Assembly: GCA_016650435.1 (NCBI GenBank)
Contig: JAENVT010000457.1
Span: 1-7,354 of the forward strand
Direction of reading: 5' to 3'
Source: Ilumatobacteraceae bacterium
Lineage (GTDB): Bacteria > Actinomycetota > Acidimicrobiia > Acidimicrobiales > Ilumatobacteraceae
Length of the DNA: 7,354 nucleotides
Part shown: piece by piece, positions 1 through 7,354 of the stretch
Layout: each line of letters begins with the position of its first letter
Numbering within the stretch: the first letter of the stretch is position 1
The notes under the pieces: model-generated
What the model was told of the DNA's origin: nothing
Seen by the model: only the letters and a program-made list of their open reading frames with translations
The model's database searches: none
Made by a program: the position numbers and the translations under genes

Positions 1-124
1 CACAAGCAACCGCAACTTCGAAGGACGCCAAGGTCGCGGTGGTCGCACACACCTGGTGTCACCGTTGGTGGCCGCGGCAACAGCGGTCGCCGGCCACTTC
101 GCGACACCGGAGGACCTCCAATGA
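1..124 (+). CDS. leuC: 3-isopropylmalate dehydratase large subunit, C-terminal end (partial)
   Basis: Only the last 40 codons are in the window (frame starts at base 2, stop TGA at 122-124). The peptide begins [20 protein letters not shown], the highly conserved C-terminal signature of LeuC and other aconitase-family large subunits, and ends in a variable tail (ATPEDLQ). LeuC carries the [4Fe-4S] cluster and, with LeuD, interconverts 2- and 3-isopropylmalate in cytosolic leucine biosynthesis. The cluster-ligand cysteines lie upstream of the window and cannot be checked. The stop codon overlaps the leuD start (ATGA), so the two subunits are translationally coupled and probably made in equal amounts. 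The partner gene immediately downstream makes the assignment firm despite the short fragment. Confidence 0.93.
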   Translation, partial: TSNRNFEGRQGRGGRTHLVSPLVAAATAVAGHFATPEDLQ

Positions 125-705
125 AAGCCGTGCATGTTGTGTCGGGCCGCGGCGTGCCTTTGAAGCGCAGCGATGTCGACACCGACCAGATCATTCCCGC
201 CGAGTGGTTGAAGCGGGTGGAGCGAACCGGCTTCGAGAAGGGTTTGTTCTCGACCTGGCGCGACGATCGCAACTTCGTGCTCAACGACGAGCGGTATGTC
301 GGCGCGTCGATCCTGGTTGCCGGGCCCAGCTTCGGCGTTGGCTCGTCACGCGAGCACGCGGTGTGGGCCATCCAGCAGGGTGGCTTCGATGCGGTCATTG
401 CGCCGAGCTTCAGCGACATCTTCCGCAACAACTGCTCCAAGAACGGACTCGTTCCCGTCGTCGTGCCAGAGGCCACGGTCGAAGCGATCTGGATCGCGAT
501 CGAGGCTGATCCGGCGACAGAGATCACCGTCGACGTCGAACGACTCAATGTCGAGGTACCGGCCGCGGGAATCACGCACACGTTCCCGATGGATCCGCAA
601 ACACAGCATCGATTCCTGAACGGGCTCGACGACGTGGGTATCACGCTGACGCACGTCGACGACATCACCGCTTTCGAGCAACACCGCCCCGCCTGGCTGC
701 ACTGA
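121..705 (+). CDS. leuD: 3-isopropylmalate dehydratase small subunit
   Basis: This complete 194-residue protein has the usual length for LeuD. It supplies the swivel domain of isopropylmalate isomerase, the second step of leucine biosynthesis after LeuA. Visible family signatures are [11 protein letters not shown] at residues 20-30, [14 protein letters not shown] at 71-84 (the GSSREHA substrate-binding loop) and [17 protein letters not shown] at 97-113. The ATG at 121 is supported by a GGAGG Shine-Dalgarno sequence at 109-113, 7 nt upstream and inside the end of leuC, and by the 4-bp overlap with the leuC stop. No later start keeps the conserved N-terminus. The gene ends 13 bp from the stop of the convergent helicase gene, and I see no hairpin terminator in that gap. 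leuB does not follow leuD here. Confidence 0.97.
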   Translation: MKAVHVVSGRGVPLKRSDVDTDQIIPAEWLKRVERTGFEKGLFSTWRDDRNFVLNDERYVGASILVAGPSFGVGSSREHAVWAIQQGGFDAVIAPSFSDIFRNNCSKNGLVPVVVPEATVEAIWIAIEADPATEITVDVERLNVEVPAAGITHTFPMDPQTQHRFLNGLDDVGITLTHVDDITAFEQHRPAWLH

Positions 706-718
706 CCTCGCTCTCCGC

Positions 719-2005
719 CTAGGAGATTTCGAACTCGACCAGGTTGCGAAGCTTCGGGTTGTTGGAGAACACCTCGATCGGTGGTGCCACGTCGAGCCGC
801 AACGCCCGCTGGAGGATGCGTACCTGGGTGTGTTGGTTGTACTCGGCCATCGTGACGGCCCAACCGTCGCGGCCGGCACGGGCGGTGCGACCACTGCGGT
901 GCAAGTAGTCCTTACCGTCGGGTGCCGGTTCGTAGTGGATCACCGCGCCGATGTCGTCGATGTCGATGCCGCGGGCCGCGACATCGGTTGCCACCAGCAC
1001 GCTCAGTTCGCCCTCGGCAAACCGACGCATCGCCTTCTCCCGGCTGACTTGGGGGAGATCGCCATGAATTGCCATTGCCTGCACGCCGAGATCCAGAAGC
1101 GCGCGCTCGACGCGATCGCAGCCGCGCTTGGTCTGACAGAACACCAGGGTCTTGGCGACGCCCGAAGCGATCGCCTGCACGACCTTGTCCTTGTCCATGT
1201 GGTGCACGGCGAGGAAGAGGTGGTGCATGGTTCCGACGGTGTCGGTGGCCGAGTCGATCGACACTTCGATCGGGTCGGTCATGTAACGACGCACCAGATG
1301 GCCGACGTCGCCGTCGAGAGTCGCCGAGAACAGCATCGTCTGGTGCTTGCCGGTGACCTTGCGCAGGATCCATTCGACCTGCGGCGTGAAGCCATCGTCG
1401 GCCATGCGATCGGCTTCGTCGAGCACGACGATCTCGACCTTGTCGAGGTCGAGTTCGTTCTCTTTCAACAGATCGATCAAGCGAAGCGGGGTGGCAACGA
1501 TCACATCAACACCGCGATGCAGCACTTCGATCTGCTGATGACGCGAGGCCCCGCCGTAGACGGCCAGCACGGTGCGATTGCATCCGGCGGCGACGGGGGC
1601 CAAGACCTCGGCAACCTGCAGTGCGAGCTCTCGAGTCGGCACGAGCACCATCGCAAGCGGACGGCGGGTGTCGGCTTCGCCAGAGAGGCGGGCGAGCATC
1701 GGCACACCGAACGCCAGCGTCTTGCCGGACCCGGTCTTGGCTCTGCCGCATACGTCGCGACCCGTGAGGGCCACGGGAATCGCCTTCGTCTGGATGGCGA
1801 ACGGAACGGTGAAGCCTGCCGCGGCGAGACCCATATCGACCTCGGTCGGCACACCGATGTCGACAAACGCCGTAGGGATGTAGGCGTCGGGATCGATCGT
1901 GATGGTTGCTGATTCGACCGGAGTGCGGGCTGGACTTGGAGTTGGTTTGCGGCGCCGACGCCGCGGGGCCCCAGGTGGGCGGGAGTATTCAGACATGTCG
2001 AGCAT
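719..2005 (-). CDS. DEAD-box ATP-dependent RNA helicase
   Basis: This is a superfamily 2 RNA helicase that unwinds or remodels RNA duplexes using ATP, as in ribosome assembly or mRNA turnover. In the 428-residue version starting at 2005 the motifs are all in order: Q motif around Q72 (FAIQTKAIP), motif I AKTGSGKT 89-96, Ia PTRELALQ 123-130, II DEAD 196-199, III SAT 227-229, IV TLVFC 286-290, V ATDVAARGID from 339, and VI HRSGRTARAG 369-378. Motif Ib reads TPLR (172-175) in place of the usual TPGR. A basic run (RRRRRK, 15-20) precedes the core, and the protein ends about 50 residues after motif VI, so there is no long C-terminal RNA-binding extension. The start is uncertain. The open frame reaches an ATG at 2068 inside a palindrome, which is unlikely. 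ATG 2005 has a weak GGCGG 8 nt upstream. ATG 1996 (425 residues) could be leaderless from a TACCCT -10-like hexamer at 2013-2008. Subfamily (RhlE- or CsdA-like) is not resolved. Confidence 0.93.
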   Translation of the reverse strand: MLDMSEYSRPPGAPRRRRRKPTPSPARTPVESATITIDPDAYIPTAFVDIGVPTEVDMGLAAAGFTVPFAIQTKAIPVALTGRDVCGRAKTGSGKTLAFGVPMLARLSGEADTRRPLAMVLVPTRELALQVAEVLAPVAAGCNRTVLAVYGGASRHQQIEVLHRGVDVIVATPLRLIDLLKENELDLDKVEIVVLDEADRMADDGFTPQVEWILRKVTGKHQTMLFSATLDGDVGHLVRRYMTDPIEVSIDSATDTVGTMHHLFLAVHHMDKDKVVQAIASGVAKTLVFCQTKRGCDRVERALLDLGVQAMAIHGDLPQVSREKAMRRFAEGELSVLVATDVAARGIDIDDIGAVIHYEPAPDGKDYLHRSGRTARAGRDGWAVTMAEYNQHTQVRILQRALRLDVAPPIEVFSNNPKLRNLVEFEIS

Positions 2006-2035
2006 GGAGGGTACCGCCGCGCAGCCCGAGGTTGC

Positions 2036-2078
2036 GCGATGAGAGATGAGCCGTCCCCGGGGGCTCATCTCTCATCGC
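2036..2078. repeat. Perfect 17-bp inverted repeat in a divergent promoter region
   Basis: The left arm GCGATGAGAGATGAGCC (2036-2052) is exactly complementary to the right arm GGCTCATCTCTCATCGC (2062-2078), around a 9-nt centre, GTCCCCGGG. Each arm contains GATGAG twice (GATGAG-A-GATGAG), so the element carries four copies of one hexamer. It sits between the divergent helicase and acyl-CoA synthetase genes, about 30 bp from the helicase start and 43 bp from the ligase start. It could be an operator for a dimeric or tetrameric regulator acting on both genes. It could instead be a very stable hairpin in the 5' leader of the helicase mRNA. No T-run flanks it on either strand, so a terminator role is not supported. 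I saw no second copy in this window. Confidence 0.9.
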
Positions 2079-2121
2079 ACGATGGTCGAGCGGGGGCGGC
2101 GATCGGCAACAATTCTCAACC

Positions 2122-3675
2122 ATGAAGGTCGCACTCACGGTCAACGACTTCCTCCGCCGCGCCGAGCTGGTCTACCCGAACCGCGAGGCAATCGTCGACG
2201 AGCCGGCACAGCCGGCCGAGTCGTGGGGAACGATCACGTACGCCGAGATGGCGAAACGTGCCCGGGCTCAAGCCGCGGCGCTCGACACGATGGGGATTGG
2301 CGTCGGCGACCGCGTCGCCATCGTTAGCCACAACTCAGCACGCCTGCTGACCGCGCTGTTCGGTGTCAGCGGCAGCGGACGCGTGCTCGTGCCGATCAAC
2401 TTCCGCCTCGTCGCCGAAGAAGTGAAGTACATCGTCGAACACTCCGGCGCTCGAATCCTGATGGTCGATCCTGAGCTCGACGACGCGCTGGCCAGCGTGA
2501 CGTGCGAGCACCGTTTCGTGATCGGGGCTCAACACGACGCGCCAACCGAGCATGCCGAGCCTCAGCCATGGACGTACGACGAGGACGCCACCGCAACGAT
2601 CAACTACACCAGCGGCACAACCGCCCGGCCGAAAGGCGTGCAGCTGACGCATCGCAACATCTGGTTGAACGCCACGACGTTCGGTTGGCAGCTCGGCATC
2701 AACGATCGCGACGTCTATCTACACACCCTCCCGCAGTTCCATTGCAACGGTTGGGGCATGCTCTACGCGGTCACCGGAATGGGCGGCAAACATGTGATCA
2801 TCCGCAAGGTCGACGGCGCCGAAATCCTGCGCCGAATCGATCAGCACGGCGTCACCGTGATCTGCGGCGCCCCGGCCGTCGCCAACGCAATTCTCGACGC
2901 GGCGGCGACGTGGAACGGACCGATCCCCGGCAATGGAACCGTGAGAATGGTCATCGCCGGAGCACCACCACCAACTCGCACCATCGAACGGATCGAGACC
3001 GAGCTCGGCTGGGAGTTCATCCAGATCTACGGGCTCACCGAAACGACGCCACTGCTGACCATGAACCGCCGGCGCGCCGAGTTCGACGACCTGTCGCCGG
3101 GCGACCGGGCCGGCAAGCTCAGCCGAGCCGGAGCGCCAGCACTTGGTGTGGAGTTACGCATCTCGCCCGACGGCGAGGTTCTCGCCCGCGGCAATCACGT
3201 CATGGCCGGGTACTGGAATCAGCCCGATGCAACCGCCGACGCGATTCGTACCGCCGAGGGTGACGAACTCGGACAGCCGTGGTTCCGCACGGGCGACGGC
3301 GGCCATCTCGACGACGAGAACTACCTCACCATCAGCGACCGCAAGAAGGACGTGATCATCTCCGGCGGCGAGAACGTCAGCTCGATCGAGGTCGAGGACG
3401 CGATCTTCAGCCATCCCGACGTCGCCGAGGTCGCAGTGATCGGTGTACCCGACGCTAAGTGGGGTGAGATGGTGATGGCCCTCGTCGTGACGACCGAAGG
3501 CTCGACACTGACGGAGCCGGACCTGATCGCCTACACCAAGACGAAGTTGGCCGGCTACAAGTGTCCGAAGGCCGTCGAGTTCCGCGATGCCCTGGCGCGG
3601 ACGGCGACCGGCAAGCTGCAGAAGTTCAAGCTGCGCAAGCCCTATTGGGACGGCCAGACCAAACAGATCAATTAG
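2122..3675 (+). CDS. AMP-forming acyl-CoA synthetase (fatty acid-CoA ligase family)
   Basis: This 517-residue enzyme of the class I adenylate-forming (ANL) superfamily activates a carboxylic acid to an acyl-adenylate and then to an acyl-CoA. Visible motifs are the P-loop YTSGTTARPKGVQLTHRN (162-179), LPQFHCNGWG (203-212; HCNGW is typical of fatty acid and methylmercaptopropionate CoA ligases), QIYGLTETTP (301-310), the ATP-binding RTGDGGHLDDENYLTISDRK (389-408), the hinge KDVIISGGENVSSIEVED (409-426), and the C-terminal catalytic lysine in ATGKLQKFKLR (K498). Length and N-terminus are normal for the family. The ATG at 2122 has no Shine-Dalgarno sequence. An AACAAT hexamer at 2108-2113 ends 8 nt before it, so the mRNA may be leaderless. 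The chain length or type of the acid cannot be read from sequence alone. Medium-chain fatty acyl-CoA ligase or DmdB-like are the nearest guesses. No beta-oxidation gene is adjacent. Confidence 0.93.
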   Translation: MKVALTVNDFLRRAELVYPNREAIVDEPAQPAESWGTITYAEMAKRARAQAAALDTMGIGVGDRVAIVSHNSARLLTALFGVSGSGRVLVPINFRLVAEEVKYIVEHSGARILMVDPELDDALASVTCEHRFVIGAQHDAPTEHAEPQPWTYDEDATATINYTSGTTARPKGVQLTHRNIWLNATTFGWQLGINDRDVYLHTLPQFHCNGWGMLYAVTGMGGKHVIIRKVDGAEILRRIDQHGVTVICGAPAVANAILDAAATWNGPIPGNGTVRMVIAGAPPPTRTIERIETELGWEFIQIYGLTETTPLLTMNRRRAEFDDLSPGDRAGKLSRAGAPALGVELRISPDGEVLARGNHVMAGYWNQPDATADAIRTAEGDELGQPWFRTGDGGHLDDENYLTISDRKKDVIISGGENVSSIEVEDAIFSHPDVAEVAVIGVPDAKWGEMVMALVVTTEGSTLTEPDLIAYTKTKLAGYKCPKAVEFRDALARTATGKLQKFKLRKPYWDGQTKQIN

Positions 3676-3869
3676 CCGCTGACGGAACCATCGAGCCGGG
3701 CTGCACCACCAGTCAGTCGCGCTGACGACCGTGACAGGAAAACCGCCTGATCGATCAAATAGTAGTTGTCCGCGTTCGACGCCGTTAGCGTCCGTCAGCC
3801 TGCGCCGGACAGCCCGGCCAGAAAGGACACGATCTCACCGCTCAGCACGTCTTCGAGGAGGCGCACGCC
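3676..3869 (+). other. Non-coding leader/promoter region upstream of the small ORF and hss
   Basis: This 194-bp stretch has no credible gene; the overlapping frame starting at 3731 encodes an Arg/Ser-rich shadow. It is less GC-rich in the middle (3749-3770). A weak promoter candidate is GTGACA (3731-3736, five of six to the -35 consensus), an 18-nt spacer, and TCAAAT (3755-3760, four of six to the -10). That would give a 5' leader of about 100 nt before the small ORF. Small inverted repeats are present: GTCAG/CTGAC at 3712-3716 and 3722-3726, GACGC/GCGTC at 3778-3782 and 3788-3792, GTCCG/CGGAC at 3790-3794 and 3806-3810, and a distant 9-bp pair GCTGACGGA (3678-3686) with TCCGTCAGC (3791-3799). 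None is followed by a T-run, so I see no terminator for the ligase gene. Confidence 0.4.
3856..3861 (+). promoter_or_regulatory. Consensus Shine-Dalgarno of the 44-codon ORF
   Basis: AGGAGG is a full match to the anti-Shine-Dalgarno, 8 nt before the ATG at 3870. It is one of the strongest ribosome binding sites in the window and is the main evidence that the small ORF is translated. The hss gene just downstream has only a poor GGAG at 3989-3992, 14 nt from its own ATG. Confidence 0.8.
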
Positions 3870-4004
3870 ATGGAAGTATTCGACGGGACAACGACGTCCG
3901 GCCGCAAGGGAATTGCATACGACTGGCAGTCACTGCTGGTGATTGTTGAAACAGCAACACTCGAGTACGAGCTAGCCGCGATGGCCCCGGAGTACGCCGA
4001 ATAA
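3870..4004 (+). CDS. Small acidic 44-residue protein or leader peptide coupled to homospermidine synthase
   Basis: I do not recognise this ORF. It runs from ATG 3870 to TAA 4002-4004, and the next gene's ATG follows after 2 bp (TAACCATG). The protein starts MEVFDGTTTSGRKGIAYDWQ and ends in an Ala/Glu-rich stretch, ELAAMAPEYAE. It is strongly acidic, with eight Asp/Glu against two basic residues (R12, K13). Residues 19-39 could form an amphipathic helix. There is no signal peptide, membrane segment or cysteine. Its consensus SD, the absence of a better in-frame start and the tight junction with hss argue that it is translated. By hand its third-position GC is about 65%, somewhat low but gene-like. 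It could be a small partner of the enzyme. It could also be an upstream ORF whose translation controls access to the poorly initiated hss, as speFL does for speF in enterobacteria. That analogy is inference; no ornithine- or polyamine-sensing motif is recognisable. Confidence 0.66.
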   Translation: MEVFDGTTTSGRKGIAYDWQSLLVIVETATLEYELAAMAPEYAE

Positions 4005-4006
4005 CC

Positions 4007-5458
4007 ATGCGCCCCGAGCGCGTTTTGGTGCTGGGCTGTGGTTCGGTCGCCCAGTGCACGTTGCCGTTGCTGATCCGTGATCTCGGGATCGATCCGCTGC
4101 GGATCACGATCGTCGACATGCTCGACAACCGCTCTCGTATCGCCGACTCGATCGCGCTCGGCGTGACCTTCGAGCAGGGTCGGGTGACGCCCGAGAACAT
4201 CGACGCCTTTCTCTCGGCACGGGTCGCCGACGGCGATGTGCTGCTCGATCTGGCGTGGAACATCGATAATCCGACGATCTTGCAATGGTGCCGCGACCAC
4301 GGCGTGCGCTACTTGAACACAAGCGTCGAGGTCTGGGATCCATACGACGATCTGGCATCGACGCATCCACTCGACCGCACGCTGTACGTGCGGCACATGG
4401 ATCTCAGGCGGATGATCGCCAGATGGGGTGACAACAAGGGAGCCACCGCAGTGCTCGAGCACGGCGCAAACCCCGGTCTGGTCAGTCACTTCACCAAGCA
4501 GGCCCTCACTGAGATCGCCGGGCAGATGTTGCGCGACGGGCTGGCCACGAGCGCATCGCAACTCGAGCAGGCGCTGGCTGACGAGAACTACGCGACGCTG
4601 GCGATGCTGACCGGTACGAAGGTGGTCCACATTTCCGAGCGCGACACCCAGATCACCGACGTGCCGAAAGAGGTCGACGAGTTCGTCAACACATGGTCCG
4701 TAGATGGTTTCTTCGAGGAAGGCATCGCGCCCGCCGAACTCGGTTGGGGCACGCACGAGAAGCGGCTGCCGCCCAACGGATACGTTCATCACGGCTACGG
4801 CCCGTGCAACCAGATCTGCATCGGCCGACCAGGCATGGAGACGTGGGTGCGCTCGTGGGTGCCGTCGGGCGAGATCCGTGGCATGGTGGTGCGCCACGGC
4901 GAGGCGCTGACGATCAGCGACCACCTGACCGTATGGGGCGACGACGGCAATCCCTTGTATCGGCCGACGGTTCACTACGCCTACTGCCCAACCGATGCAG
5001 CAATCGCCAGTGTGCTCGAACTGCGTATGCGCAATTGGAAGATGCAGTCACGCCAACGCATCCTCAACGACGAGATCACCAGTGGCCGCGATGACTTGGG
5101 CGTGTTGCTGATGGGCCATCCGTACGTTTCGTGGTGGACGGGTTCGCTGCTCTCGATCGACGAGGCTCGGGCGATCGTGCCTCGACAAAGTGCCACGACA
5201 TTGCAAGTTGCCGGGTCGATCATCGCCACTGTCACCTGGATGATCGAACATCCGAACGAAGGCGTCTGCGTGCCCGACGACCTGCCTTGGCGCGATGTGC
5301 TGCGAGTCGCCACGCCCTACTTGGGAACGATGCACTCGGCGGCCTCCGACTGGGATCCGTTGACGACGCGCAACGACTTGTTCGCCGGCTTCGCTGACGA
5401 CGCCGACGGTCTCGATCTGTCCGATCGCTGGCAGTTCAGCAACTTCCTTGTGTCGTAA
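4007..5458 (+). CDS. hss: Homospermidine synthase
   Basis: This 483-residue enzyme makes sym-homospermidine from two putrescines in an NAD-dependent reaction that releases ammonia. It belongs to the saccharopine dehydrogenase-like fold, and its length is close to the roughly 477 residues of the Blastochloris viridis enzyme. The N-terminal Rossmann motif is VLGCGSVAQCTLPLL (8-22). Further signatures are LLDLAWNIDN (79-88), YLNTSVEVWDPY (102-113), EHGANPGLVSHFTKQAL (151-167) and NTWSVDGFFEEGIAPAELGW (228-247). In the last motif W230 and E238 fit, from memory, the catalytic W229 (cation-pi) and E237 of the Blastochloris enzyme. ATG 4007 lies 2 bp after the upstream small ORF and has only a distant GGAG, so translation is probably coupled. 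No ornithine or arginine decarboxylase or other polyamine gene is in the window. The leuA promoter begins 4 bp after the stop with no terminator between, so hss transcripts may run into the leuA leader. Carboxynorspermidine synthase is a less likely alternative. Confidence 0.9.
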   Translation: MRPERVLVLGCGSVAQCTLPLLIRDLGIDPLRITIVDMLDNRSRIADSIALGVTFEQGRVTPENIDAFLSARVADGDVLLDLAWNIDNPTILQWCRDHGVRYLNTSVEVWDPYDDLASTHPLDRTLYVRHMDLRRMIARWGDNKGATAVLEHGANPGLVSHFTKQALTEIAGQMLRDGLATSASQLEQALADENYATLAMLTGTKVVHISERDTQITDVPKEVDEFVNTWSVDGFFEEGIAPAELGWGTHEKRLPPNGYVHHGYGPCNQICIGRPGMETWVRSWVPSGEIRGMVVRHGEALTISDHLTVWGDDGNPLYRPTVHYAYCPTDAAIASVLELRMRNWKMQSRQRILNDEITSGRDDLGVLLMGHPYVSWWTGSLLSIDEARAIVPRQSATTLQVAGSIIATVTWMIEHPNEGVCVPDDLPWRDVLRVATPYLGTMHSAASDWDPLTTRNDLFAGFADDADGLDLSDRWQFSNFLVS

Positions 5459-5462
5459 CGCG

Positions 5463-5491
5463 TTGACAAAGCGGGTCATCGAGGGCAGACT
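5463..5491 (+). promoter_or_regulatory. Sigma70-type promoter of the leuA leader transcript
   Basis: TTGACA (5463-5468) matches the -35 consensus exactly. It is followed by a 17-nt spacer and a -10-like CAGACT (5486-5491; three of six, but with the important A2 and T6). The ATG of the Leu-rich leader peptide begins 7 nt after the -10, where transcription would be expected to start, so the leader mRNA is probably leaderless. The promoter lies 4 bp beyond the hss stop codon, giving leuA its own start. Confidence 0.75.
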
Positions 5492-5498
5492 GATTGCG

Positions 5499-5534
5499 AT
5501 GTCGGCCGCTCGCAACCTCCTTCTGCTTATGTAG
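5499..5534 (+). CDS. leuL: leu leader (attenuator) peptide
   Basis: The 11-codon ORF encodes MSAARNLLLLM and stops at TAG 5532-5534. Four consecutive leucine codons (CTC CTT CTG CTT, 5517-5528) sit just before a hairpin that begins on the last base of the stop codon. This is the hallmark of transcription or translation attenuation. When charged tRNA-Leu is scarce, the ribosome stalls on the Leu run and changes folding of the RNA downstream, raising leuA expression. There is no Shine-Dalgarno sequence, but the ATG coincides with the predicted transcription start of a -35/-10 promoter, which fits leaderless translation in Actinobacteria. Leucine leaders upstream of leuA are known in that phylum. 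The peptide itself has no function beyond being translated. Confidence 0.88.
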   Translation: MSAARNLLLLM

Positions 5535-5563
5535 GGCAAGCGCCGCGTTCTTCGCGCTTGCCC
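5534..5563 (+). promoter_or_regulatory. Leader hairpin adjoining the leuL stop codon
   Basis: GGGCAAGCGC (5534-5543) pairs perfectly with GCGCTTGCCC (5554-5563) around a 10-nt loop, CGCGTTCTTC. The first G is the last base of the leuL stop codon. A ribosome stalled on the Leu codons would cover part of the left arm and prevent this stem, whereas one that finishes and leaves would allow it. I therefore read it as the ribosome-responsive stem of the attenuator. No T-run follows it directly, so it is not itself the terminator. Confidence 0.75.
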
Positions 5564-5565
5564 GT

Positions 5566-7354
<1,789 letters not shown>

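Noticed and set aside
39..509. 156-codon Arg-rich ORF overlapping leuC/leuD
   Set aside because: It is an alternative frame of leuD with a composition unlike a real protein.
830..1912. 360-codon plus-strand ORF antisense to the helicase
   Set aside because: It lies opposite the conserved helicase motifs, has no family motif of its own, and is explained by codon bias.
2006..2068. Extended helicase N-terminus from the ATG at 2068
   Set aside because: The start lies inside the palindrome's right arm with no ribosome binding site. The added residues resemble no helicase region, and the starts at 2005 or 1996 are more plausible.
2036..2078. Palindrome as a rho-independent terminator
   Set aside because: It lies between divergent gene starts, and neither flank carries a T-run on the relevant strand.
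3731..3949. 72-codon ORF in the region before hss
   Set aside because: It is Arg/Ser-rich, starts on GTG without a Shine-Dalgarno sequence, and overlaps the better supported 44-codon ORF in another frame.
3842..4975. 377-codon minus-strand ORF antisense to hss
   Set aside because: Its translation is His/Arg/Val-rich low-complexity typical of the antisense of a GC-biased gene. It has no recognisable domain, and the plus strand holds a clear enzyme.

Overview
The window reads as a moderately high-GC actinobacterial chromosome segment. The evidence is the LeuA type, which matches the long actinobacterial/mycobacterial form, a leucine leader-peptide attenuator upstream of leuA, GC-rich codon use, and several starts without a Shine-Dalgarno (SD) sequence that look leaderless. 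The class Acidimicrobiia (Ilumatobacter-like) is my best guess, but it rests on general resemblance and not on a search.

Layout: (1) 1-705, + strand: the last 40 codons of leuC, overlapped by 4 bp by a complete leuD. Together they encode isopropylmalate isomerase. (2) 719-2005, - strand: a compact DEAD-box RNA helicase, tail to tail with leuD. (3) 2006-2121: a divergent intergenic region holding a perfect 17-bp inverted repeat around a 9-nt centre. (4) 2122-3675, + strand: an AMP-forming acyl-CoA synthetase. (5) 3676-3869: a 194-bp non-coding stretch with a weak promoter candidate and small inverted repeats. (6) 3870-5458, + strand: an acidic 44-codon ORF with a consensus SD. It stops 2 bp before the start of a homospermidine synthase gene, so the two are probably translationally coupled. 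(7) 5463-5669: a complete leucine-responsive leader, with a -35/-10 promoter, an 11-codon peptide containing four consecutive Leu codons that starts at or within a base of the predicted transcription start, a 10-bp hairpin, and a GC-rich terminator/pseudoknot-capable segment. (8) 5670-7354, + strand: leuA (2-isopropylmalate synthase), truncated by the window edge probably inside its stop codon.

Three genes (leuA, leuC, leuD) belong to leucine biosynthesis, but leuA sits in its own attenuated unit about 5 kb from leuCD. LeuA condenses acetyl-CoA with 2-ketoisovalerate, and LeuCD isomerises the product. The helicase, the acyl-CoA ligase and the polyamine gene are interposed and have no obvious metabolic link to them. 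The items most worth a second look are the small ORF coupled to homospermidine synthase, the leuA leader architecture, and the large palindrome between the helicase and ligase genes. The antisense ORFs of up to 377 codons are codon-bias shadows.
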